Origin: Rhizoclosmatium globosum
Lineage: Eukaryota > Chytridiomycota > Chytridiomycetes > Chytridiales > Chytriomycetaceae
Direction: 5' to 3'
Assembly: GCA_002104985.1 (NCBI GenBank)
Contig: MCGO01000017.1
Coordinates: forward strand, 186,001-250,000
DNA length: 64,000 bases
Shown here: piece after piece, positions 11,088 through 21,598 of the stretch
Layout of the letters: every line of letters starts with the position of its first letter
Numbering within the stretch: the first letter of the stretch is position 1
Program-made: the position numbers and the translations under genes
The notes under the pieces: model-generated
Database searches by the model: none
Told to the model about the DNA's origin: nothing
Seen by the model: the letters and a program-made list of their open reading frames with translations, nothing else

Positions 11088-13237
11088 TCAAAGCCTCAAC
11101 AACTCATAATCAAACACACTCTGATTATACCAAGGCCACTTCTCATCTCCTTCAATTCCCGTCACACTCTCCACATTCTCCTTCATGAGTCGCTGCGCCA
11201 TCTTGTCAATCGCAATAACTGAAAGGACGGTTTGGATGTACGCGTCAATAAGGTCGTCGATTCCGATACCGAGTTGGTTAAAGTCCTTGCGGTCCATGAG
11301 CAACAGACGTTGTGCCTCGGTTGTCCATTCATCATCTCCAATCTTGACACTCAAGTTTGTTCCCAACATTTCCCAAGATGTGACTGTGGGTGTTACACGA
11401 TGTAAGTACAAAGAAGAAGTGAAACGATTTGAAAACAAAAACTCAACTGCTCGGATCATCAGCCAAACTCCTCAACAACGGCTTCCTCGCCCTCCGCGTA
11501 AATTGCGACTGGACGGAACCCGTTTCCATTCGCAGCTACCATCATCCGCAAATCACTCACAAACGTGTGGTTCTTCTTGTTTGGAATCGTTCCAACGTGG
11601 TAAAACTTTCCAGCACGAGTAACACTGCTCCAACTCGCGTTTCCAACAAGAGACTGAACAATGAATTTGTCGTAGTGATGGTCAGCGTCCATAAACTCCT
11701 TGAGCTCTTGTTTGTTGGTGATGGTGTATACACCTTGACCTGCATTGGAGTATGGGACTTTGAGGACAGCGTGGCCGCCCATGGAGTCGAGCCAGAGTGG
11801 GATTTCGGATTTGGTCACGTTTCTGATTGTTTCGGGGATACGAACTTGCAGGCCTGTTCCGTCCAGTTCTGCATTGAGGAAGTCGTAGGCGCGGGCTGCC
11901 ATCATTTTGTTGCGACCACCGGCAAGACATGAGATGACCTGTTTTGAATGACTTAGTAATGATTTTTGAGAGGAGCAGTACTTCTCAAAAACTTACCGGA
12001 TTCAAAACAATAGTCTTGGAGTTGATGGGGAAACGGTTCCATGGCTTCTGAGTAACATATCTGAAACAAGCACGGATAGCGTGCCACATCTTTTCCTTGT
12101 CACGAATATGCATGACTCCATCAACCCATTTGACAGGCGGGTCAGGGTCTTCATGGTAGTACTCAACGAGCCAGACTTTCTCCTTTGTATGGTCAGCCAT
12201 AACTGCTGCGTATCCGCTTGCCTCCATAGGGTTCTTGTCATACACAACAGCCAAGTCACCAAGACTCTTGTCAGCCTGAGAAATCAATTCACGGAATGTT
12301 GCGTCAATTACAACACCATAACCTAGAGATTAGAAAGGAGTAAGATGGGATTCAAACTGTTTGTTTTGGAAGAATTAGAACTCACCCCATGGTCATCCCC
12401 GAGCTCGGAAAGAAGAGGCATTGACTTTTGACCAGATGGACAAGAGTTTGTCTCTACAATAATCATTTGGCGTTGACCAGAAGAAGTGGTTACATTGAAC
12501 AAGTCTGATCCCGCCCATTGAAAGTATTTTGGTCTGATGAGGTGAATGATTTAGTGTCATACCGAAAGAGTGAGAAATGATGTGAATTGGTGGGAGAGAA
12601 ATTTAGGATTTCGGACATCATTGTTTCAGATGCTGCGGCTCAGCACCAGACCAACTCAATCTCCATCCGCAGTTCCACACACACGGGCACAAGTGAACAA
12701 AGTGCACTCACTTGTATTCAAGCAAGTCCTTGAGAGCACTGAAAGAAACCTGTGGATTAAGATGCGTGTATCTCGCAAGAATTCTCTCGTTTCCAAGCGT
12801 CAAAAAGGACGAGACGAGCGGGTGAATGTGAGCATTGAGGACACGTGGATAAAGTGTTTTTCAGCTTCGAATTCCGCGAATCCGATGCTCTTTGCAGCGA
12901 GGTTTCCTTTAGGTAGAGCGAGGTTAGTATTCTTTTCAAGTTGACAGGAACGCAAAGAACGAAGTGTCCTCACCCAACTTCTTTGCCTTCGCCGTTTGAG
13001 CCTGAGCCTGGGCCTGCCGAGCCAACGAAGAGAATTCGAGGCCGACGAAGCGACAATCGGCGGCGGCAGCGAACACAGCGAACACTCTGATTCGGTGTCG
13101 CTCGGACCAAACGCGTCTTCGGGCGACAGAACAGACAGAACAGACTCGGGAAGAACGGCCTTCTTGCCCACTTTGCGCTCGCCAATTGTTGGTGTCGAGT
13201 CCGGCTGCGACGTTGGAAGGGGTGGCTCGGACAGCAT
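11088..13237 (-). CDS. Uncharacterised ATP-grasp-like protein
   Basis: I recognise no named gene, but the protein is clearly conserved-looking and reads like an ATP-grasp ligase. In order: KLGNLAAKSIGFAEF across an intron (12973-12907, with TACTAAC branch site); LNAHIHPLVSSFLTLGNERI; KYFQWAGSDLFNVTT; VETNSCPSGQKSMPLLSE; a middle region with VWLVEYYHEDPD; then NKMMAARAYDFLN, GGHAVLKVPYSNAGQGVYTI, KFIVQSLVGN and DLRMMVAANGNGFRPVAIYA. The 'lKvP..N.GqGV', 'iVq.l' and 'DLR' blocks resemble ATP-grasp nucleotide-binding and metal sites. The end is a helical domain closing at 11088. One-base breaks at about 11475 and near 13060-13020 interrupt it. The N-terminus is low-complexity and the start (13237 or 13271) is open. 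Substrate unknown. Confidence 0.65.
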
Positions 13238-13513
13238 GCGATGTGGCAGTGGTGGTGGTGGTGGTGCTCAACAGCTCGTTTGTTTGACAGTTTTTTTATT
13301 TGTTGAAGCGAGAGAGCGGGTTTTTGTTTGGGTGAACTGGAAGAATCAAGGTGGCTCTGCTTGGTCATCTGAAAAAAACGTGTTTTGGAATTTGATGCGA
13401 ATACCAGGCAAAGCACTGGCTCCCATCTGCTCCTCCCTGGTCAGGGATACTTTCACGTGAAATAATTGAACGCGTAGCCAAGATTTATGGAAGTAGTCTA
13501 CAATACATTTTAT

Positions 13514-14400
13514 TCAGTTACATCCAACGAAACTTCCAGTAACACAACGGGTTCCTTGTTGACACTGAGAATGCTGCCTCCACGACAACACATTACCCTG
13601 AACATATCCACATTGATACAAAGTAATTCCATCACTGCCACACATCCAATTACCAAAGTTACAAGTATTCTGAACAACTGCCCCTTGCCCACCTCCATAA
13701 ACCGGTCCTGATCCTGACTGACCCCCCGAAATAGGTCCCGAACCAAATCCAGAGTTCCCAGCAACACCACAAGTATTCACAAGATCCTTGTAACACTTCA
13801 TTCCATTCGGACACTGATTATCCCGATCCCAACAAACAGTCCCACAGCTTCGATTCGCGTCGTCCCAAGAATATCCACATCTTCGGGACGTGTCTGTCCA
13901 CCCTCCTGGCCCTTGATTCACTTGATTCGGACCTTGATTTGGATTTGGACCTTGACCTGGTCCTGGTGCAGGTGCTGGGGTGTTGGGAACAGGTACTGGA
14001 CACGCATTGATCATGTCCTTGTAACATTGTTGACCAGTGGGCATTGACTGTCCTTGTCGAAACAATAGGTTCCACACCGGCTGTTTGCGTGCTCCCACGA
14101 GACACCACATCTTCTGGATGGGTCTGTGAATTGCGTGAGGCCTTGTTGTGTTTGGGATTGTGGGATTGTATTGGGGTTTCCTGAGGGAGTTTGTTGGTTT
14201 GAGGTTGGATTCGAGGGTCCATTTGAAGAACCAGCGGGAACAGTATTGGCGGTGTTTGAAACAGCGCGGGAGTTAGCAGCTGTGTCTGGGACGCCGTTGG
14301 AGCCGTAGATGCCGCGCAGAATGTCACTAAAGAACTTGGATTCGGCAGAGACGGTATTGGCTGCAAGAACAGCGATTGAGACAGCTTTGATGATTTGCAT
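13514..14400 (-). CDS. Secreted chitin-binding protein: two Cys-rich repeats plus CBM19-like domain
   Basis: The start at 14400 gives MQIIKAVSIAVLAANTVSAE, a clear signal peptide. A Ser/Asn/Pro/Gln linker follows. Two repeats of a six-Cys module come next: SRRCGVSWEHANSRCGTYC... and SRRCGYSWDDANRSCGTVC..., each continuing QCP.G..CYKD....C. They are joined by a Pro/Gly/Gln linker. The C-terminal domain (CNFGNWMCGSDG, YQCGYVQGNVLSW, QCQQGTRCVTG, VGC) has the spacing of the CBM19 chitin-binding family. A one-base gap in a C-run near 14040 splits the first module; otherwise the chain is open to 13514. Likely role: wall or external chitin attachment. The repeated module resembles Cys modules in secreted proteins of other aquatic eukaryotes, but I cannot name it. 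Confidence 0.75.
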
Positions 14401-14733
14401 TTGAGATTGATTTTGATTTAATGGACAATGAGAAGGCATCAGGTTTTATATCTTGAAGACTGAGCAGAACATCATATGTCGAACTCAAAAACCAAAAATG
14501 AGGCAGAACCAAAAGAGATTACTTTGAACTCGCCAAGTCTTATCAGTTTGATGGCCAGGAAATAATGCAATAATCTGACATATGTACGCAGGCTGCGTAA
14601 TAATAATCATTCATCATCATAAAAATGATTTATTTTGTTACTATATATCTAAGAAGTTCTCTTTAAAACCCGGCACGTCCAGCGCACAACGAAACCGTCC
14701 ATGTATTCTCAACACAAATCAACTCACTGCCCC

Positions 14734-16120
14734 TCAATGCTTCGCAACATGATGGTGCTCCGTCGCCTCCGCAATCTTCGCCGCCATTTCCTTCGTATGC
14801 ATCAACAAAGCACTCGCCCTATGCACAAACCGTCCCTCTCTCCGTCTCGCAACCTTAACAGCTTCCCCCGTCGCCCCCCTCAACTCCTTCACATCCACAC
14901 GAGGAACCGACAACGAAAACGGCGGAATCCAGTGCTTCGAGTCGCGCTCTGGATCCTCCAAACTCATAATCTGGAGAATCTCACGCTCAATGTGGTCACA
15001 GTACTCATCCATTGGCAAGTCATTGGGATCCAAACCGAATGGATTCTCAATCTCGGATCCAATGACTTCGATACCGAGCAATACAATGCAAGAGAGGAAT
15101 GTGACGGGAATAGTCCACCATCCGAGTGGCGAGGAAACGAGCTGGAAGGGGAGGGAGAGGAGGTACACGAAGAGAGTCTGTTTGAGGTGAATAGCGTAGG
15201 CGGCTGGGATCGGGGTAGATCTAATTCTCTGGAACATTGTCAAAGCATCTGTCAAACTGTTCAATGAGGCTGAAGCCGGAAACAGGATTGCACTGTACTT
15301 GTTCAAGTACTTTTGCAGGTGAAGGGTAATTTCAAGAGGAATTGGGAGAGGTGCTTTTGAGGAGTACAGAGTCATTCCAAAGTCTTGAATGTGTTGGAGG
15401 TGAGGGCCAAGATCAGAGTAACGATGGCTCGGCTCGTTTCTCAAGGCGTGCTTTACAGAAGCGGCGAAGGCAACTAAAAGATGCATAGCACCGATTTGTT
15501 GTTTCACTTCTTCGTCGTTTTTCGCTAAATAATTGGATTCCGAATCAGTTGATGTAACAAAGGTGGAGATGGGATTAAGAGGACTTACGTGTGCAGTAGA
15601 TCCATATAAATCGACCCAAGTTCCTCAACTGGAAGTGAACCATACTCCACACCTTTCTACCCTCCCAGTAGCGATCATAGGAGTTGTTCACTCTGAAAAC
15701 CAGGAGCAGACCCATGGCTGTACCGAGGAGAGTAATCAGCAAAGTAGAGTTTGGCAGTGCAAGATCCCTGTATTCCAATCAAGTCAGAACAGATAGCTAA
15801 AGAGCGTAGGCAAGCACATACTTCAGGAAGTTCACACCAGGCACCAGGTAAAACACACAGACAAGAGTCGACCACGCCGCCTGGCCCAGCGACGGCAGAA
15901 TAACCTTAGGCAGAACCGCATGCGAAAAGCGGAACAAGTCGTTCCAGTGTTCGTTGTTCACATTGGTTACCGAATGTTTCATTTGTGGTTTGCGCTTGTT
16001 CTCGAGCCACTCAACTTCCTTCATTTCGTACGATGAGTCACCGGTCGATACGACAAGGACCTTCGGATCTTGGGCGGTCCCGTCCGAGAACGAGGGACTT
16101 TGGAGTGTGATGGTCGTCAT
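14734..16120 (-). CDS. Bestrophin-like anion channel (UPF0187 family)
   Basis: The family forms pentameric chloride/anion channels. After a soluble N-terminus from MTTITLQSPSFSDG, conserved pieces appear in order: HWNDLFRFSHAVLPKV, VFYLVPGVNFLK, then exon 2 with FRVNNSYDRYWEGRKVW (the bestrophin/YneE hallmark) and LRNLGRFIWIYCT. Exon 3 carries HLLVAFAASVKHALR, PLGWWTIPVTFLSCIVLLGI and the C-terminal signature EIENPFGLDPNDLPMDEYC, followed by a cytosolic tail to the stop at 14734. Introns lie at about 15830-15775 and 15590-15530, and the reading frame is intact throughout, unlike many neighbours. Four or so membrane segments are visible. Membrane location (plasma, vacuole or mitochondrion) cannot be told from sequence. 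Confidence 0.87.
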
Positions 16121-16180
16121 TGGTTCAAAGACTCAGAAAGAATTTTTGTCGAACACGCGGACTGAGGCTGGCTGCTGTTC

Positions 16181-17009
16181 TTGCCATCATATTGTACCGA
16201 AAATGAAGAGCAGTTTAATTCAAGAGTTTCACAAGCTGCGATCAAGGATACTGGCACTCAAGGCGGGTCTCTTGCTCAAACCTCTGCAATCACAAGCCTG
16301 CCACAAGAACTCATCGAAGACATCCTAAGGAGACTTCATCCCGAAGAATTGGATAGGTTTCGTTGTACCTCAAAGACATTCAACTCGATAATCTCCTCTC
16401 GTTCCTACATACTCTCAGTTTTGAAGCACAACTACTCCCGTCAAATTGCCGCATACCCAGGGAAAACAGTGATGGAGCTACATCTTGCAACCTCAGAAAC
16501 GGCAGCTCCTGCCTCGTTGCTAAGAACAAAGTACTCTTTCGATGGCGTGTATCTTGAGAAAACCTCAAACCAACCAAATGCATTTCTAACGCTACCTTCA
16601 CTATTTGCCACGTATTTGCTACAGAATTCATGCAAGATATTCAAGTTATACAAAGCAATCTCTTTCACCTGAAATTCAACATGGGGCGTCTCCCAAAATC
16701 AATTGGAATGCTTAAAAACCTGCGACACCTGGAACTTGTGAAAGCAATGCTCGTTGGAACGATTCCCGTTGAGTTGTTTGATGCCGTACGTTGAAAGTGC
16801 TTGAATTGCGACAAAACCCAGACTTGGTTGGATCTATTCCTAGGGAGATTCGGAAGCTTGTTTGTCTAGAAAGACTTGTATTTTACGATACGGGGCTGAG
16901 TGGGCCTGTTCCTAGCGAGATTCAAAGTTTACCGTCGTTGGGGTTCTGTGATTTACGATTTCACAAAGGATTGACGTGTGATTTTGAAAAGCGCGGACTT
17001 TTAATTTGA
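16181..17009 (+). CDS. F-box protein with plant-type leucine-rich repeats
   Basis: An F-box-like motif is seen near residue 40 (SLPQELIEDILRRLHPEELD, then FRCTSKTFNSII). After a spacer the gene continues with leucine-rich repeats of the 'L..L..L.L..N.L.G.IP' type: GRLPKSIGMLKNLRHLEL, LVGTIPVELFD, LKVLELRQNPDLVGSIPREI, LVCLERLVFYDTGLSGPVPS. It ends after FEKRGLLI at 17009. The two parts are joined by introns or one-base breaks at about 16600-16640 and 16785-16800. F-box proteins recruit substrates to SCF ubiquitin ligases and the LRR would bind the target. The divergent start against the bestrophin gene leaves 60 bases between ATGs. Such F-box/LRR genes are, in my understanding, expanded in some chytrids. 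Confidence 0.72.
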
Positions 17010-17423
17010 AAGAAGCGTCAATAATATTTGCCTCAGACACATGATTAAACTTAGAATATATGCTCTTTTCTGTTTACAGCTATATACCTTCCTCTGCACC
17101 TTAAGATAAAATTCAAGAAACAATCAATGAATAGTAACACCACTGCCCACTTTAACACCACCCATCTAACCCTGCGTCAGTCATCACAACAGTTTCTTCC
17201 ATTGCCGAATTCTGCTGCCTCCGCACTTTGAATGCCACGCCAGAGCCACGCGAATCCGAGTCCGATGCGAGTCCGAGGCTGTTCCGCTTTTGAGAGACGC
17301 CGCGGCCCAGTCGCCACAACCACAGCCGCCGCCGCCGCCCCAATTCGAAGCCGCGCCAGAGTTCAAAGCGCAGAGTTCGAAGCCGCGCCGCCGATCGCTT
17401 CGCCGCCTCAGCCAACAGAGACA

Positions 17424-18259
17424 ATGCTCATCAACGGTGTTCAAGTCACAATTCCAAACGAAGACGACATTGACCCAGACCTGGATCGCTACTGGTACTT
17501 TTATTTCCAGGAAAAGAAGAAGAAAAAGATCCCTCGTGTGCCAAACGAGGTCTTTCTGAATATCGTTCAGTATCTGCCAATCGATAATACCTTGCACCAG
17601 GCCCTCCGTGGCTTGTACTTTGTCTTTGGATTTGATAGAGACCTGATAACCCTCAACTATGTCAAAAGGCACTGGTTGCGGCATCCACCCCATTTCAGAG
17701 TTCAGTGGATGCGATTGCCCCCACTCTATCGTTGTCACTTTATAATTCTCCAAATACTTAGAGCAAACAAGTTTCCTGGCTCGCGAACAAATATCATTCA
17801 ATCATATGGATTGGGGTATGGTGTTCCACCGTCAAGTGTGGACGAATAATTCTCAAAGACCCGGAACTATCAAGTGATACCAAATTCCTTGCCACTGTTT
17901 TACTATGGGCTGTGTACAAAAAATATCCTGCACTTGTGGACTTGTTGTTTACCAACTTTAATGTTGGCAACGAGGCGTTGCTTGTGGCAGCCAATGATGG
18001 GAATTGGAGTCTAGTCCAGTCGTTGTTGTCCTATCCAGAATATGTGGATCCCTCAACGAACGAGAATCGGTGCTTGCAATTGGCAGTTGTGGCAGGAAAG
18101 GAAAACATTGTCGCGCTTTTGCTGGCAGATGACAGATTAAATCCTGCGTATTTAAATAATGTGATTCTTGACCTTGCCGTCAACCATCCTAAAGTGTTGC
18201 ATCTATTGTTACAAGATAAGCGAATACAGGCGCTCAATCAAAATGTATCGATTGTTTAG
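17424..18259 (+). CDS. Ankyrin-repeat-like protein with F-box-like N-terminus
   Basis: The N-terminal part has KIPRVPNEVFLNIVQYLPID, which resembles an F-box helix start, followed by a basic/aromatic region (YVKRHWLRHPPHFRVQW). After a one-base frame break near 17840 it continues RIILKDPELSSDTKF and degenerate ankyrin units: NEALLVAANDGNWSLVQSLL, NRCLQLAVVAGKENIVALLL, and a third weaker copy ending VLHLLLQDKRI. Stop at 18259. An earlier in-frame ATG at 17232 would add a GC-rich, Ala/Arg/Pro-rich leader with codon use unlike the rest; I prefer 17424 but cannot decide. Probable target-recognition protein; no catalytic domain. Confidence 0.62.
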
Positions 18260-18450
18260 AATTTCAAAAAAAGTAATGTTTGACTGAATCTGGAAAATCT
18301 TTGAATTCAACATGATAAATTGGTTTGTTCAAATTGGTATTCTTTGACTTCCCCCACAAAACTAGAACGATTAATATGTTATCAGTTTGAACTGTGAATA
18401 AAATTGAATAAGGATTCTTTATTCGCAAAAAGCAAAACATTATGACACAG

Positions 18451-20874
18451 TTATGTTGCGCATATTTCAACTGGTGAACTTGACCCGCACTCCAACCTTC
18501 CATCCAACACCTCCCCAAACCCTGATCCCTCCAACCCATGTCTCCCCACAAATACAACTGCATCACCGACACCTAATTTAAAAATCTCCTTCACGTACCA
18601 TCCGAAACTGGAACAACCCCCTTCAACCACTCAACCGACTTCCACCCTCTCATCTGATGCACAACAACCATCCCAAACCCTCAATCCCATCCACATCTCT
18701 CCCACATCCTTCACCCCAACCAAAACACGCACAGGATTCCCAGTCCACCCAACCTTCCCCACCAACCCCTTCACAGCAAGCTGAACACGTCCACCCTTCC
18801 CAAACCCCTGCACATCATCAACAACAACAACCCTCCTACACGCACGACTCCCACCCACAAACAAATCCAAAAGAACTTCACACACAGCATTAACACCAGA
18901 AAGCGGCATCGCCACAACAGTCCAATGGTTTCTATCCGGTTGCATACCCGAGGCCGTCAAGTCCGCGACAATCAGAACGCCCTTTTTGATGAGTTTGGCG
19001 AAATCGGTGGGGTGGCGGTATCTGTTGCGTGGGGATTCGGCGATAAACGTTTCGAGGACTGTGAGACGCGTTGTGAACGAAGTGGTGTCGGAGGGAGATA
19101 GGGTTGGGAGAATAGTTGTATTGACAAGGTCGATGAAGTCTTGGAACGTTGGGATTTCTTGGGTTTTTTCGTATGTGGATAAAAGGGGTTGTAAGAGTTG
19201 CGTTGATGGGGCGTCTGGGAAATCGGGGAGTTGAAGGAGGAGCGAGATTTGGTGGGTTGTCATGTTTTCCCAGCTGAAGAGGAGGGGTCTGACTTCGCAG
19301 CGGGATTTGTACTGTTCGCGACGTTTCACGTAGGAGGAGGGAGACACGAGGACGACCATGTGGGTATTGCGGAGGAATGGGATCTTGCTACCAGGGATAT
19401 CGAGAGACACGTGTGTTAGAGGGGTGGTGAGGTTCGTGAATTGACACAGAGAATCGGATCGGGAGAGTAGTGAAGGACAAGGGCACACATTGGGCTTGTG
19501 GTGTTGATAACATCTCCGTCTGGAAGATGGGATTCGTTCCATGAAGGAAGTAGACAGTTTTCGACAAGGACTTGGAGAGTATGAGAGGTTCCAGACTTGC
19601 TTGCACCACATACGAGGATAGAGAAGGGGTCTGTCATGTTCAAATGAACTTGTTGTGCTCTTTCAGACTTGTCACCAATTGAGCTGCGACGGTAACGTTG
19701 AAGGGCGATTCTTTTCTAGACTGAGGCTTCAGGGAATTGGTAGGGGAGATATCTCCGAGTCAAAAGCCTCATCATCATTCATTCATCACGAACAATACTT
19801 GAAGAAGGAATCGTGGTTCCAAAGAGGGCAGATTCGGTAAATACTTGACAGTGCTTTCGTTTGCGAGAATATTGTGCTGGTAGAGAGAAGAGTGGTCTTT
19901 GGACTGAGAGAGAGCGAAATCCATGAGTGAACGAAACTTTAAAGGTGAAGCAACATCAGGCTCGTCTTCTGATTCTCTGAACGCGCGGGTGTGTTGAGTT
20001 GATTCGAGGGGAGCTACAATAATATCTTCTTCGTTGACGCCATAATCGACTAGTTGTTCTTCTGGGGCTTTGAGCGTAGGTGGTTCATAACGTATGGAAT
20101 CTGAGCAAACTCGGGCGCATTCGTGTTCAGTCCGGAAACTGACACAGTCTTGTACCTGGTTGGGTTCAATGGCAGCTTTGACTTGGTCTGAAATAGAGAC
20201 ACGGCGGAATCAGCAGCCCTGACAGCAGCGGCAGAAGATCTCGATTCAATGAATGTATCTTTGGGGAAGTTTGACGGAAGGAGAGTAGGAGTCCAAGGTT
20301 TGTTCATCACTTTTCCAACAAACTTTCCTGACGCGTCCGAGTGAGTCAAAAGAGGAACTGAGCGACACCTTTCTCGTTGTTAGTTTGTGGCGGACCCCAC
20401 TCGCCCCATTCGTCTTTTTGAGTCTGTTGTTTCCAGATTAGCGAAGCAGAGGCAACACAATCATCAGCACACCTGAACTAGTTTTAGCAGATTGTTTTAG
20501 AGGCTGATTGAACAAAGGCATTGGAGCAGCGAGACGCGCGGCGTTCGAGAGTTGGTTCGTCCACTCGGACTTTGGCGGACGCGTCTGATTCGAGGCATTC
20601 GACGAGTGGATCAACGACTGGTTTCGAGATTGATTTGGGACTTTGAAAGATGGTGATTCGAAGTGGGTCGTCGGTTTTGGTCTGTGGAACGCGCGATGGA
20701 AGAAGAAGAAGTTGAGAAGAAGTTGAAGTTGAAGTGGTGGCGGACAAAGAGACGGAGGCGATCTCGGACGCGATTGACTGCGAATTCATTGTCTCGGTTG
20801 AAAGAGAACCCGGTTGAACGTGCGGTGGATGCGGCGAGTGGTGCTCCGGCCCATTCGTCGTACTCAGTGTCCAT
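18451..20874 (-). CDS. HerA/AAA-like P-loop protein of a fungal family, Walker A lysine missing
   Basis: Low-complexity N-terminus (20874-20480), then an acidic segment (20060-19780: LKAPEEQLVDYGVNEEDIIV, HTRAFRESEDEP), an intron at about 19794-19720, and ALQRYRRSSIGDKSERAQQV directly preceding MTDPFSILVCGASKSGTSHT. The last block is the Walker A position (expected GxxxxGK[ST]) but reads G-T-S. Later: VRPLLFSWENMT, GVLIVADLTASGM, a Walker B-like RRVVVVDDVQGF, and after a frame break MVVVHQMRGWKSVEWL and KEIFKLGVGDAVVF. This order matches an uncharacterised fungal P-loop family related to HerA-type ATPases. The stop (TGA) just before ATGACAGACCCC could suggest two genes three bases apart; the continuous homology favours one gene with a frame error. 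Breaks also near 20090 and 20800. Confidence 0.6.
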
Positions 20875-21058
20875 TCGTGTCTTTCTTCGTTTGAAACAAA
20901 CAAAATATCTAAAAACCAGCGAATCGAGCGTTTAAATTATTTCAGAACGATAATAACCCAGCTTCGATTACCAGATTCTTTTTGATTCGTATCAAACCAA
21001 GCGCTCTTTGTTTCTTTTTGCCCTCAAAACCCAGCTCCAAGCAAGCAAATAACAACAA

Positions 21059-21528
21059 ATGACATTCGGGTACTCCCCTTACTCCCGTGGCTCTTCCTCA
21101 ACAACCACGCCAAGGACTCGTGCTCCTCGCTACGATGTCTTGCCAGAGTTTACACCACCAACTTCAACGTACAACCGTAAAAAGGGCGTCAAAGCGTACA
21201 CACGAGGCTGGATCAACGAACGAGGAGAATTCAATCTGAATATGAAAGTTGGTTCGTATGGACATTCTAGAACTCATATGGCACACCCTTCAGATCTGGT
21301 CAGTTCTCTGTACAGAATTGCACGTAATGAAGCAGACTGTTTTGGTGGCTCCCAAAGGACGTTAAGATGCATCTGTTTTATCAAAAGAAAGATTTGGTAG
21401 ACTATTTAGACTGCCAGCTCGGTGAATTGGGGATGGAGGCTGCCTCCACTGTTATCATTAAATATTATCTTGGCGACGAACAAGTAACGAACAAAGGATT
21501 TGGATGGGAATTCGGTTCTGGGAGATGA
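21059..21528 (+). CDS. Small conserved-looking protein, function unknown
   Basis: I do not recognise this gene. It begins MTFGYSPYSRGSSSTTTPRT, a Ser/Thr/Arg-rich tail, then YDVLPEFTPPTSTYNRKKGV, AYTRGWINERGEFNL and NMKVGSYGHSRTH. After a probable short intron at about 21299-21337 it continues VLVAPKGR, MHLFYQKKDLVDYLDCQL, VIIKYYLGDEQVTNKGFGW, with a one-base break at about 21370, and ends with TGA at 21526-21528. The second half reads like a small alpha/beta domain. Divergent from the P-loop gene (184 bases between ATGs). Confidence 0.5.
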
Positions 21529-21598
21529 ATATTGTTTTTAATAAAGTGTATTAATTCCACAACATAATTTATTAAACTGTGAAACTGGCTTGAAAGAG

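Noticed and set aside
17184..17424. GC-rich leader before the ankyrin gene as a CpG-type island or foreign insert
   Set aside because: It is only about 200 bases of Ala/Arg/Pro-type codons and may be 5' UTR or N-terminal low complexity; no boundary signal was seen.
19416..19643. Separate gene starting at MNMTDPFSILVCG, three bases after an upstream TGA on the same strand
   Set aside because: The frame upstream (ALQRYRRSSIGDKSERAQQV) reads straight into it and fits the same family, so a single gene with an exon-joining frame change is more likely than a dicistronic pair.
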